This document shows positions 9,868 to 17,845 of a DNA stretch of 64,000 bases, one piece after another. A program made the translations under genes and the position numbers. The stretch spans positions 310,001-374,000 of the forward strand of contig NZ_FQXS01000001.1 of assembly GCF_900130015.1 (NCBI RefSeq), in the 5' to 3' direction. Each line of letters opens with the position of its first letter. Within the stretch, counting starts at the first letter, position 1. Origin of the DNA: Desulfofustis glycolicus DSM 9705. Its GTDB lineage: Bacteria > Desulfobacterota > Desulfobulbia > Desulfobulbales > Desulfocapsaceae. A model generated the notes under the pieces. It did no database searches, was not told the DNA's origin, and worked only from the letters and a program-made list of their open reading frames with translations.

Positions 9868-10066
9868 GGTATACTCTCAACAAAGATGGCGCCCGATCCG
9901 TGCCGGACGGGTCATTATAATGCTGATGCGCTGGACAAAAGTCAAGATTGCAATTATAAACTGGACTGCAATCTGTGCATCACGCCGACGCGGTGCGTCG
10001 GCAACAGATCGGGCCCACCCACGGATAGCACAAGGTAGCAGAGACCAACGTCAACAAGGAGCAGCA

Positions 10067-10945
10067 ATGAATTTCCAGGATATCATCTTCGCGCTCGACA
10101 CGTATTGGGCCGAGCAGGGGTGCATCATTCAACAACCGTACGATATGGAAGTCGGTGCCGGCACTTTTCATCCGGCCACCCTGCTCCGCTCTCTCGGCCC
10201 GGAACCGTGGAAGGCCGCCTACCCTCAGCCCTCCCGTCGTCCGACCGACGGCCGTTACGGTGAAAATCCCAACCGCCTGCAACACTATTATCAGTATCAG
10301 GTGGTTATCAAGCCCTCACCGCTCGATATTCAGGAGTTGTACCTGGAAAGTCTGAAACGGTTCGGCCTCGATCTGCTCGAACACGATATCCGATTTGTCG
10401 AGGACGACTGGGAATCACCGACCCTGGGTGCCTGGGGACTGGGCTGGGAAGTGTGGCTCGACGGCATGGAAATCACCCAGTTTACCTATTTCCAGCAGGC
10501 CGGTTCGATCGACCTGCACCCGATCACCGCGGAGATCACCTATGGCCTCGAACGCATCGCCATGTACCTGCAGGGAGTGAACAGCGTCTACGACATCGCC
10601 TGGAACGACGAAGTCACCTACGGCGATATCTTCCACCGTGCCGAAGTGGAGTTTTCCACCTTCAACTTCGAAGAGGCTCCGGTCGAGAAAATGATCGGCT
10701 TCTTCAACAGTTTCGAGGAGGAAGCACAGAAACTGGTGGAAAAAGGGTTGGTATTACCGGCCTACGACTATTGCCTGAAATGTTCCCACACCTTCAACCT
10801 GCTCGACGCCCGCAAAGCGATCAGTGTCGCCGAACGGACCCGCTACATCGGCAGGATCAGAAATATCGCCAGAAAAGTCGCGGAAGGGTATGTGGCACAA
10901 CGGGAACAGCTGGGCTTTCCACTACTGAAAAAGGCGGTCGCCTGA
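10067..10945 (+). CDS. glyQ: Glycyl-tRNA synthetase alpha subunit
   Basis: The start is ATG 10067 ([19 protein letters not shown]), with AAGGAG at 10056-10061; this gives 292 residues, the usual GlyQ length. Motifs include [39 protein letters not shown] and [20 protein letters not shown]. GlyQ is the catalytic half of the alpha2beta2 bacterial enzyme that charges tRNA-Gly. The beta subunit gene glyS normally follows, but here the next feature is the left att site of the prophage, and glyS is absent from both sides of the insertion. Confidence 0.96.
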   Translation: MNFQDIIFALDTYWAEQGCIIQQPYDMEVGAGTFHPATLLRSLGPEPWKAAYPQPSRRPTDGRYGENPNRLQHYYQYQVVIKPSPLDIQELYLESLKRFGLDLLEHDIRFVEDDWESPTLGAWGLGWEVWLDGMEITQFTYFQQAGSIDLHPITAEITYGLERIAMYLQGVNSVYDIAWNDEVTYGDIFHRAEVEFSTFNFEEAPVEKMIGFFNSFEEEAQKLVEKGLVLPAYDYCLKCSHTFNLLDARKAISVAERTRYIGRIRNIARKVAEGYVAQREQLGFPLLKKAVA

Positions 10946-10947
10946 GA

Positions 10948-10974
10948 AAATGGCGGAAGTGCATGGGAATCGAA
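10948..10974. repeat. attL: displaced 3' end of the selenocysteine tRNA gene
   Basis: These 27 bases are identical to 27375-27401. They cover the tRNA acceptor 3' strand with CCA (seen as tggcggaagtgc) and part of the T arm, then diverge after cgaa. This is the scar expected when an integrase inserts in a tRNA 3' end and the phage copy restores the gene at the other side. Confidence 0.88.
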
Positions 10975-11035
10975 TACATGCCATGACACATAGGTATCTG
11001 GAAAATCTATGTTTTTCCGTGCCCGATTCACTCCC

Positions 11036-11051
11036 CGGGAGGGTTTCGGGA
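11036..11051. repeat. Left copy of a 16-bp direct repeat, candidate integrase arm site
   Basis: The sequence cgggagggtttcggga occurs here, 61 bp inside the left att repeat, and again at 27321-27336, 38 bp inside the right att repeat, in the same orientation. Its placement in both phage arms suggests an arm-type binding site for the integrase. This is an inference from position. Confidence 0.5.
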
Positions 11052-11121
11052 TGACCACTATGTTCCACTCATGATATACAAACAAAAACCGTCGTCCAGC
11101 TTGTGGGCATTGGCAATGCTT

Positions 11122-11301
11122 TTAAGACTCCCCACCTCTTCTTTTGTCTATTTCATCAAAAACTGCCCCTTGGATTACGTTTAATCTCCTTAAAAAATCT
11201 TTCAGATCAGGGACCATACTGATTTCAGTTATCACTTCTTCCAAACTGCCAAGCCGTTTATTCAGAATGTTTGGGTCTTTCCGATCGTCTGTATTATACA
11301 T
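11122..11301 (-). CDS. Small hypothetical protein (59 aa) at the left phage end
   Basis: The start MYNTDDRKDP is preceded by GAAGAG at good spacing; an upstream in-frame ATG overlaps that site. The product is charged and probably helical (LGSLEEVITEISMVPDLKDF) with no recognisable domain. It lies between the left att site and the integrase on the same strand as the phage genes. It could be an excision or control protein, but nothing in the sequence shows that. The call rests on the ribosome-binding site and protein-like composition. Confidence 0.45.
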   Translation of the reverse strand: MYNTDDRKDPNILNKRLGSLEEVITEISMVPDLKDFLRRLNVIQGAVFDEIDKRRGGES

Positions 11302-11773
11302 GGTAGTACTCTTCATTAAGAAGTTTGAGAAGATATCCAGATTTTCTGCTTACTCTGCACAACTCCTAACTGCCGTCATTGGCTAGACCAGAAGACGTGG
11401 CCGGCACATACCTACTTTGCTGCCACCCGTGGTAGAGTTAATGCTATACCTTGCTTAAATTCTTGTATTGCGATAATTTCACACAGTCCGCTATATGTCC
11501 GACAGGAAACTGCTTGATAAGCAATTGATACGATTGATTTAGACACAACCCATAGTTGTCTAAAAAATGCCACACCACCAAGCCCATGCAATAAAAAGAA
11601 AATCACCTTACACCGATAAAGTCAATGTAAAAGAAACATTTGTCGGCAGGCTATGCTCTGGTAAGACCTTTTTCCAAAAACCGGCTATCAGTGCAACAAT
11701 AAGGTTTCGTGAAAATGCAAACACGAAAAAATGGCAGGAATTATCAGAATTTTAGGCAAGACGATCGTCAATT
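11302..11773. other. Gene-free stretch of the left phage arm
   Basis: These 472 bases are AT-rich and hold only short open frames without ribosome-binding sites or protein-like composition. Integrase arm and core accessory sites may lie here. No terminator or RNA gene is evident. Confidence 0.4.
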
Positions 11774-12877
11774 TTATTCCCGGACCTTCTTCAGTTTGAC
11801 AACGTTTCCTTCCATCAACTCACGTCGTCTCGATACTTCTACTTTTGCGTATCGTTTCACAGAATCTAAGCGTGCATGATCGGTGATCAGTTGTAAATCC
11901 GAGAGAGCCATATTCTTTTCGTTCACGTATTGGCTGCAGCTCGAATGTTTCAATCCGTCATACATTGAGATTTGTTCATTTGCTTTTTTACACGCTTCCT
12001 TCCAGATCCGGTTCATAATCGAGCTGGTGTAGCGCTTTCCCTCTGACCGAGAATTGGAGCATGTGAAGAAATAAGGGCTCAGATCTTTTCTTACTTTCTT
12101 GATAAACGGCCTGAACAAACTATGGCAGGGAATGACATGCTCTACGCCGGTTTTCGTTCTGTTGACTAGTGTTCGAGCTGAAATAGAACGGCGAACGATA
12201 AACAAATCATTTACTGAATCATAATCAACCCGGTGAAGAGCCATTGCTTCACCTGGTCGACGTAGGTGGTACTTCAGCCAATAGAATATCGGCTGGTGCT
12301 CTTTTAGAATTTTCTCGAGGATTGACAATTGTCGGTCTTCCGGCAGCCAGGTGATAGTCTTCTCTTGAATTCGATAATGTTTCTTTTCAGGGAATGGAGG
12401 GGTGTCAGGTATTCGTCTTGATCGCCAGGCGTATGTGAGGCACGCATGAAGGCAATACATCACGTTCGCCCTGCCCTTTCCTTCACGGTTGATTGAGTTC
12501 AGCAGTTTGCGCAGGACGTCGTATTGGATTTCATGAAGTTGGAAGGGATGTTCCGTGAAAAACGGTTCGAGATGGTTCTTTATGCTGTTCCGGTAATCCT
12601 TATAGGTCGCTGGTGACAAATCGTTTTTAACGACATCGAGCCATTCATAGAGATAAGGGACGGTATCGGTCCAGCCATGGCCGGTAAATTTCTCGATCCT
12701 GAAAGTGCCGTTTTCGGTGTCTCCCTGCATGACAGCAAGGAGTTTCTGAGCGACGCGCTCACTGTACATGAGCTCGCCCTTATACCGATAGATTTTGTAT
12801 TCTTTCCTCTCTAGCTTGTGATACCAGAGGACAAACCACACGCCCCGGTCTTTACGGAAATGCACGGAACCTTTCAT
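11774..12877 (-). CDS. int: Tyrosine recombinase (phage integrase)
   Basis: The start chosen (MKGSVHFRKDRGVWFVLWY) follows AGGGGGTG at about 7 bp; an ATG 57 bp upstream lacks such a site. The 367-residue protein has an N-terminal arm-binding part (to about 70), a SAM-like core-binding domain (about 75-165) and a catalytic domain. Catalytic positions visible are the box I Arg in HLRRPGEAMAL, the beta-hairpin Lys in NRTKTGVEH, the box III His in ITDHARLDSVKRYAKV and the nucleophile Tyr in the same segment. Box II reads YDGLKHSSCSQ, so the usual HxLRH has Lys in place of Arg and no first His. It is next to the left att site, as expected for the enzyme that inserted the element in selC. It lacks features of integron integrases. 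Confidence 0.9.
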   Translation of the reverse strand: MKGSVHFRKDRGVWFVLWYHKLERKEYKIYRYKGELMYSERVAQKLLAVMQGDTENGTFRIEKFTGHGWTDTVPYLYEWLDVVKNDLSPATYKDYRNSIKNHLEPFFTEHPFQLHEIQYDVLRKLLNSINREGKGRANVMYCLHACLTYAWRSRRIPDTPPFPEKKHYRIQEKTITWLPEDRQLSILEKILKEHQPIFYWLKYHLRRPGEAMALHRVDYDSVNDLFIVRRSISARTLVNRTKTGVEHVIPCHSLFRPFIKKVRKDLSPYFFTCSNSRSEGKRYTSSIMNRIWKEACKKANEQISMYDGLKHSSCSQYVNEKNMALSDLQLITDHARLDSVKRYAKVEVSRRRELMEGNVVKLKKVRE

Positions 12878-12959
12878 ACAAACACCCCCTGGTTGATTGG
12901 GGAAAATCATACTTGTGTTTGGCTGAAGGTTCAAGTTTGACGCTCTTCTTTGTTAGAAA

Positions 12960-14312
12960 TTATATCGCTTGCTGGATAGTGATCTCTTTGCCGTGGGAAA
13001 AAAAACCGTTCATGCTGTCGTATTCGCTCGGGCCGGGAATCTCGCCGTATCCATACGGCCAGACTTCGTTGATCTTGGTTTTCATTTTCTCCTGGAGTTC
13101 GGAGCGGCCGGTTTTCGGGTTGATTTCCCTGGCCTTCGTTCGGCACCAGGTGTCTACCTCGCCCATCAGGTACATGGTGATCTGGTCGATGTTGTCGTAT
13201 TTGCAGCCGTCGATCGCAGCCATGTTCATCGCGCAGCCGACCATCATATCGAGAAGCAGGTATTTGTCTTTTTGCGGGAGTGGTTTGCGGCGGGTGGTTG
13301 GTGGTGAGGTGCCCCAGCTGACCGATTGGACCAGCTGCCAGAACCCATGGAGTTTGGCCCGGTCCTGGTGGCGGTTCTTGCGGTCGATGGGATCTTTGGA
13401 TAGTCTAGCCCATTCGTGGGTGCAGTATTTCCACAGGCCGTCTTGTTTATTCTTCAGGTCTTCCAGGGATCTGATCCGGAACTGTTTCAGTACGTTTTTC
13501 CTCAGTTGGAATTCAACGCGGGTGACTTGGGTTTGGTTGTATTCGGTCTTATTCCAGACCGAGGCGAACAGCGATTGTTTCGAGCCGTTGCGTTTGATCT
13601 CCAGGACCTTGTCGTAGATACGCATCATGATATCGCCTTCTCCGATGCGGATGCCGGTTTCCACTTCTTCCAGGTCATCGTTTTCGATATCAGGGTGGAG
13701 GTTCAGGGTGCCTTCGGTTTGGGTCAAGGTGATGCCGGAAAACCGGTTGCGATCACTGAATGAGTGCAGGCGGTTGGCTCTTGTTACCCAGCGGTTCCAC
13801 GACTGCAGCGGCAGGGTCTCGATGTCCAGGCCGATAAAGTCCGTACATAGGTGGACTTCCGAAACGCTGTTCTTGATGATCTTACCGTCCCAGAGGTTGA
13901 TCAGCTTGCTGATGAAGTAGATTACTTCGTTGTAGCCGGGACTCCAGCAGGACGCGGAGCCGATGTCTACCCAGACGTTCGGGGTAAGAAGGTAGTCTTT
14001 TCTGGTCGAGATGAAGATATCGACGTCGGCCCGGGAAAGGTGGAAGTTGTAACCGCCTTTCCGGCCGTTGCTGTGGCAGTTGTAATCATAGTTGTTATCC
14101 GGGCCGAGTCTGATCGGGATCTGGCTGCGCTGATCTTGCGCTTCTTCCTTGGCGTCGGTCAGGATATCGAAAAACCTTGTTGATTCAAATTGGACGTAGA
14201 GGCCGAACTTCAGCCGATCAAGACCCTTGGAGAGTTGAACCCCCCTTGTTAATCCGGCTTGGGAATGCGATGAAACGGGTGGATGATTCCGGGTGGTTGG
14301 GGTGGTGGTCAT
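12960..14312 (-). CDS. Phage replication initiation protein, Rep_trans type
   Basis: The 450-residue protein contains ADVDIFISTRKD, a central SEVHLCTDFIGLD segment, the DIMMRIYDKVLEIKRNGSK block and VTRVEFQLRKNVLKQF, the pattern of replication-initiation factors of filamentous phages and rolling-circle plasmids. The family nicks the double-stranded origin with a tyrosine and starts rolling-circle replication. It lies between the integrase and a hairpin-rich intergenic region that probably contains the origin. No strong ribosome-binding site is seen at the ATG, but no better start exists. Confidence 0.82.
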   Translation of the reverse strand: MTTTPTTRNHPPVSSHSQAGLTRGVQLSKGLDRLKFGLYVQFESTRFFDILTDAKEEAQDQRSQIPIRLGPDNNYDYNCHSNGRKGGYNFHLSRADVDIFISTRKDYLLTPNVWVDIGSASCWSPGYNEVIYFISKLINLWDGKIIKNSVSEVHLCTDFIGLDIETLPLQSWNRWVTRANRLHSFSDRNRFSGITLTQTEGTLNLHPDIENDDLEEVETGIRIGEGDIMMRIYDKVLEIKRNGSKQSLFASVWNKTEYNQTQVTRVEFQLRKNVLKQFRIRSLEDLKNKQDGLWKYCTHEWARLSKDPIDRKNRHQDRAKLHGFWQLVQSVSWGTSPPTTRRKPLPQKDKYLLLDMMVGCAMNMAAIDGCKYDNIDQITMYLMGEVDTWCRTKAREINPKTGRSELQEKMKTKINEVWPYGYGEIPGPSEYDSMNGFFSHGKEITIQQAI

Positions 14313-14348
14313 TGCGGGCTTACCTGGTGGCTGGGGTTAACGGGGAAG

Positions 14349-14485
14349 CCGCCCTGCGGGCGGGATGGAAAAGAGCGGTTTGTTTGCTGCGCAAAAGGCA
14401 ACGTCATAAAGCTCCGGGCTCACACGGGGCGGCCCTTCCAGCTTTATGACGTTCGGATCAAGCAACGCTTCGCCGGAGGCGAAGC
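14349..14485. other. Hairpin cluster: candidate replication origin and packaging region
   Basis: Three inverted repeats lie in the 229-bp gap between Rep and the secretin: 14349-14354/14358-14363 (ccgccc, gggcgg), 14400-14413/14440-14453 (aacgtcataaagct, agctttatgacgtt, 26-nt loop) and 14467-14474/14478-14485 (gcttcgcc, ggcgaagc, 3-nt loop). Filamentous phages keep plus and minus origins and the packaging hairpin in such an intergenic region next to the replication gene. Confidence 0.6.
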
Positions 14486-14541
14486 TAACAGCGGCTTGAT
14501 GATTAAAAGAGCGGATGCGGGTCATATCGGGAGGCTCCTGG

Positions 14542-16209
14542 TTATGAGTTCTTCTCGATGACGTTGACCCGAAGCGAGACGATCAGGTGGCGCTGTTCGT
14601 GCTGGTCGGCGTCGTAGGTGAACAGCTGGCCGATGATCGGCAAGGCGCTGAGAAAGGGGATGTGGTCGGTTGCTTTGCCGGTTTCCTCGGTTCTGAGGCC
14701 GCCGAGGAAGATGGTGTCGCCGTCGGCGACGAGGACCGTGGAGCTGATTTCCTTCTTATCGAAGATTATGTCCACGGCCTGCTGGCCCAGGGCGGAGTCG
14801 CCGGTGACGTTCGATACGACCTGGTCGACGGTGAGGTGGATGAAGTCGCCGTCTGGTTCGATATAGGGTTGCACCCTGAAGGTAATGCCGACGTCCTGGC
14901 GCTCGATCGACGTGCCGGTGTCCTGGCCGTCGTTCTGGTTGAAGTTGGCCCTGGAGAGATACGGCACGTTCTGGCCGACGTGGATCCGTGCGGCTTGGCC
15001 GTTTAATACGGTGAGCATCGGAGAAGACAGGATCTCGCCGTGGGCGTTGCCGTCCTTGGCGGCAAAGCTCAGGCCGAGCACGTCGTTGAAATAGTCGATG
15101 AGCAGGCCGGTGTTGCGGGTGATCAGGGTGTCGAGGATGTTGTTGTTGATCGCGCCGAAAAACGATGAGTTTTCGTAGCTCAGCCGCAGGCCGAGTTCCT
15201 TGAACTCGCGATCGGTCAGGTAAGCGATGATCGCTTCCACCTTGACCTGCAGGCCGGTGCCGTCGATTCGGGTCAGGGTGGCCGTGGCTTTGTCGACCTG
15301 GTCCGCTGGTCCGGAGATGAGCAGCCGGTTGCTGCCGATGGTGCGGATCTCCAGCTGGTTATAGAGGCCGGTCAGGATCTCGGTTGCCTGGTCGACGCCG
15401 GTGGTATGGACAAACGCCACTTGGTCGACCCAGCCTTCTTGTGGTTGGTCGATGGCGTTGAGCGCCAGCCGGGCGACCGATCGCTGGTGAGCGGTGCCGC
15501 GTACCAGGATTGAGCTGTTCCAGTGGTCCGGGAAGAATGAGTTTGATTCGAGGACTTGCAGATCGGCAAGGGCTTTGAGGCCGGTGCGGACTGATATGTG
15601 TTTGAGCCGGATGACCTCGAGGTCATCGTCCAGGGGCCGGTCGATCTGCTGCAGCAGTTTGCTGAAGTCCTGGACCAGGCCGGTTGATCCTGAGAAGGCC
15701 ACTGTCTGGTTGCCCTCGAAGAAGCCGACTGAGAGTTTTTGGCCGTAGAGGATTTCGGCGGCGTCCTTGACGGCTTCGGCGCTGATGTTTTGCAGGTGGT
15801 AGATGCCGGTGGCATGTTCTGCGCCGCCCTGGGTGAGCTGGGAGTCTTGTTTGATCAAATAGAACGGGTTCGGGCCGTCGATCAGCTGGCAGGTCAGGCC
15901 GATCGCGGTGACTGCGGCGGTGAAGGCGGTGATGACGTCGTGTTTATAGATATCCCGCTGCGTCCAGGAAATGAGCAGATCGCCGAGGTCGTTAAAGACA
16001 AACGGTGCACCGGCATAGTCGGCGATGGTGAAGATGACTTCTTTCAAGGGGGCGTTGTCGAAGTCGACGCTGATATAGTTGTCCGGGTTATGTCTCGGAT
16101 CGCCGGTTTGTACGGTCTGCATGGCAGGGGTGCTCGTTGCCGTCAGCAAGAGGAGCAGCGCGGTTATGATGGTGAGCGGCAGCGGTGTTTTATGAGCTGG
16201 TTTTTTCAT
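14542..16209 (-). CDS. Phage secretin (pIV-like)
   Basis: The 555-residue protein has a signal peptide (about 1-29, ending STPAMQT), N-domains starting with ISVDFDNAPLKEVIFTIADYAGA, and a C-terminal secretin core with ILSSPMLTVLNGQAARIHVGQNVPY and GDTIFLGGLRTEE, ending VIEKNS. Phages such as Ff and some Pf-like phages encode their own outer-membrane channel for virion extrusion. It overlaps the Zot gene by 20 bp, suggesting translational coupling. It is distinct from the host pilus secretin at 3029-4741. Confidence 0.92.
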   Translation of the reverse strand: MKKPAHKTPLPLTIITALLLLLTATSTPAMQTVQTGDPRHNPDNYISVDFDNAPLKEVIFTIADYAGAPFVFNDLGDLLISWTQRDIYKHDVITAFTAAVTAIGLTCQLIDGPNPFYLIKQDSQLTQGGAEHATGIYHLQNISAEAVKDAAEILYGQKLSVGFFEGNQTVAFSGSTGLVQDFSKLLQQIDRPLDDDLEVIRLKHISVRTGLKALADLQVLESNSFFPDHWNSSILVRGTAHQRSVARLALNAIDQPQEGWVDQVAFVHTTGVDQATEILTGLYNQLEIRTIGSNRLLISGPADQVDKATATLTRIDGTGLQVKVEAIIAYLTDREFKELGLRLSYENSSFFGAINNNILDTLITRNTGLLIDYFNDVLGLSFAAKDGNAHGEILSSPMLTVLNGQAARIHVGQNVPYLSRANFNQNDGQDTGTSIERQDVGITFRVQPYIEPDGDFIHLTVDQVVSNVTGDSALGQQAVDIIFDKKEISSTVLVADGDTIFLGGLRTEETGKATDHIPFLSALPIIGQLFTYDADQHEQRHLIVSLRVNVIEKNS

Positions 16210-17095
16210 GGCTGGCGGTCCGGTTGGTGAACAGGGTTCTACCCGAGGAATCGGTTTGTCTGGTAATGGTCGGGGCGTGCACGGAGACGGCGTCAGGGAG
16301 CGGCGTTGTGGTGGTAGGTGCGGCTTTACTGGTCTGCTGCTGTTGTTTGGCTTGGTAATCGTCGATTATCTTCTTGTTGCCGAACAGATCGCCGGTGGCA
16401 AAGCTTGACTTGAAGAAGACGAGATACAGGGTCAGGCCGAGGACGATCGGGATGGCAAAGAAGACCGGATGTTTGAGGACGTTGACGTGTTTTTTGATGT
16501 TCATCTCTTCGATGTCATCCGACACGTAGGATTTATAGCAAAGGAAGATTTTCGGGTTGTAGGTTTTGACTTCCTTCTTCAGCGGCATGCCGTGCGCTTC
16601 GTCACCGGCAAAGGAATAACAGAGATATTTCCGCTGCACCGCGCCGCCGAAGAAGTTGACCTTGCGAAAGACGTAGTTCCATTCCCACAGTGAGCGCACG
16701 GCCGCGTCGACCCGTTCGGCGTTCTGGGTGATCAGCACCACATCGAAGCCGTGGTGGCGGTGGGTGGAGGCCCAATAGCCGAAGCGTTTGTTCTTCTCCA
16801 TCTGCCAGTCGCGGCTGGAGAAGTATTTCTGCACTTCGTCGATAACGATCATCGCGCCGGGGATGACGTGCATCCAGAAGTCTTCGATTTGATCCGGCTC
16901 GAGGATCTGCAGCTGACGGGTGATAGCCAGTTCGGACAGGCCGCAGACGGCTTTGATCGCTTCGCGGCATTCCGGCTTTTCCAGGCCGTTGATGTTGGTG
17001 AAGACAACCCGGCCCTTACTCAGGTTCTGCAGGATGAGCACGACGGCTTCATAGGTCTTGCCGCTGCCCGGCGTGCCGGTGTAGCCGAAGATCAT
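16190..17095 (-). CDS. zot: Zot/pI-family phage assembly ATPase
   Basis: The 301-residue protein has Walker A GTPGSGKT at residues 7-14, Walker B MIVIDE at about 82-87, a THRHHGFDVVLITQ segment typical of Zot-like proteins, and a single membrane helix at about 217-237, followed by a periplasmic Gln/Thr/Pro-rich tail. In filamentous phages pI/Zot is the inner-membrane motor that strips the ssDNA-binding protein and drives assembly through the secretin. Its start overlaps the upstream 86-aa gene by 4 bp (ATGA). Confidence 0.92.
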   Translation of the reverse strand: MIFGYTGTPGSGKTYEAVVLILQNLSKGRVVFTNINGLEKPECREAIKAVCGLSELAITRQLQILEPDQIEDFWMHVIPGAMIVIDEVQKYFSSRDWQMEKNKRFGYWASTHRHHGFDVVLITQNAERVDAAVRSLWEWNYVFRKVNFFGGAVQRKYLCYSFAGDEAHGMPLKKEVKTYNPKIFLCYKSYVSDDIEEMNIKKHVNVLKHPVFFAIPIVLGLTLYLVFFKSSFATGDLFGNKKIIDDYQAKQQQQTSKAAPTTTTPLPDAVSVHAPTITRQTDSSGRTLFTNRTASHEKTSS

Positions 17096-17352
17096 CGGAT
17101 GGTCTCGCTTGGTCTTGTTACGCGGATTTGGCGGCGGGAGTCGAGGAATTCGTTGATCCGTTTACGGAACCGGGCCGGGGTGCCGGGATGGATTTCCAGC
17201 GTTTCGATGTCCTCGTTGGTTGCCAGCTGCAGGGTGATGCCCTTGAAGTCTCTGAAGTGTTTGAAGGCTGAAGACGTGCCAACGCTCAGTTTTTTACCGT
17301 CGACGATCAGGGTATAGAGTACGAGGCGTTCGGGGTGGTTGGTGTATCTCAT
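17092..17352 (-). CDS. Small hypothetical phage protein (86 aa)
   Basis: The 86-residue soluble protein (MRYTNHPERLVLYTLIVDGK, ending RVTRPSETIR) sits between a 54-aa gene and Zot, with 4-bp ATGA overlaps on both sides. The tight coupling indicates it is translated. No family is recognised. It has no signal or membrane segment, so it acts in the cytoplasm, perhaps with Zot in assembly; that is a guess from position. Confidence 0.7.
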   Translation of the reverse strand: MRYTNHPERLVLYTLIVDGKKLSVGTSSAFKHFRDFKGITLQLATNEDIETLEIHPGTPARFRKRINEFLDSRRQIRVTRPSETIR

Positions 17353-17513
17353 GACGCAGTCTCCCGTTTGATCAGGCGGCGTTTGGTTCTCAGCACGCGG
17401 TTCAGGGCTGACATGAAGAGTTGTTTCTGGTCGTGGTCGTCGATGTGTCTGAGTTCGCGTTGCAGCCAGCGGTCAAAGGCCAGGGTGCGGAAGATATAGC
17501 GGATATGGAGCAT
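17349..17513 (-). CDS. Small hypothetical phage protein (54 aa)
   Basis: The start is the ATG complementary to 17511-17513 (MLHIRYIFRTLAFDRWLQRE), giving 54 residues that are basic and probably helical, ending LRTKRRLIKRETAS. It begins 2 bp after the DUF2523-like gene stops and overlaps the next gene by 4 bp. The open frame extends upstream but that part lies inside the pVI-like gene. Function unknown. Confidence 0.62.
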   Translation of the reverse strand: MLHIRYIFRTLAFDRWLQRELRHIDDHDQKQLFMSALNRVLRTKRRLIKRETAS

Positions 17514-17515
17514 GG

Positions 17516-17842
17516 TCAGACCCTCGTAATGGCTGCCGGCAGCAGGTTCAGCAGCATGCGGATAACGATTGCCCCGCCGAGGTAGGTGAAACCCTGCGGC
17601 AGTCCGATTTGGTTGATCAGCCAGATCAATTGGCTCGGCATGCTCGAATATTGGGCGGCGGCGTTGAACATCACGGCGCTGAAATCGATGGCCGCGGCAA
17701 AGGAATAAAGGACGGTGAGCAGGCCGTCGTAGATGGTGAAGAAGACCCAGCTGATCAGGTTGCCGACGTTCTCGAAGATCCACAGCACCGCGTCCCAGAT
17801 CATGCCGGGGATCGATTTGATGAGGTTGATCAGGTTCGACAT
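17516..17842 (-). CDS. DUF2523/pVI-like minor virion membrane protein
   Basis: The 108-residue, very hydrophobic protein has probable membrane helices at about 15-35, 40-60 and 78-100. The location between the adsorption protein and Zot is the hallmark of DUF2523 proteins and the equivalent of Ff pVI, which caps the virion end with pIII and is released at the end of assembly. The gene is 3 bp downstream of the adsorption protein gene. Confidence 0.78.
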   Translation of the reverse strand: MSNLINLIKSIPGMIWDAVLWIFENVGNLISWVFFTIYDGLLTVLYSFAAAIDFSAVMFNAAAQYSSMPSQLIWLINQIGLPQGFTYLGGAIVIRMLLNLLPAAITRV

Positions 17843-17845
17843 GGG

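Noticed and set aside
11412..11606. A 64-codon minus-strand frame in the left phage arm
   Set aside because: It has no ribosome-binding site and no coding-like composition.
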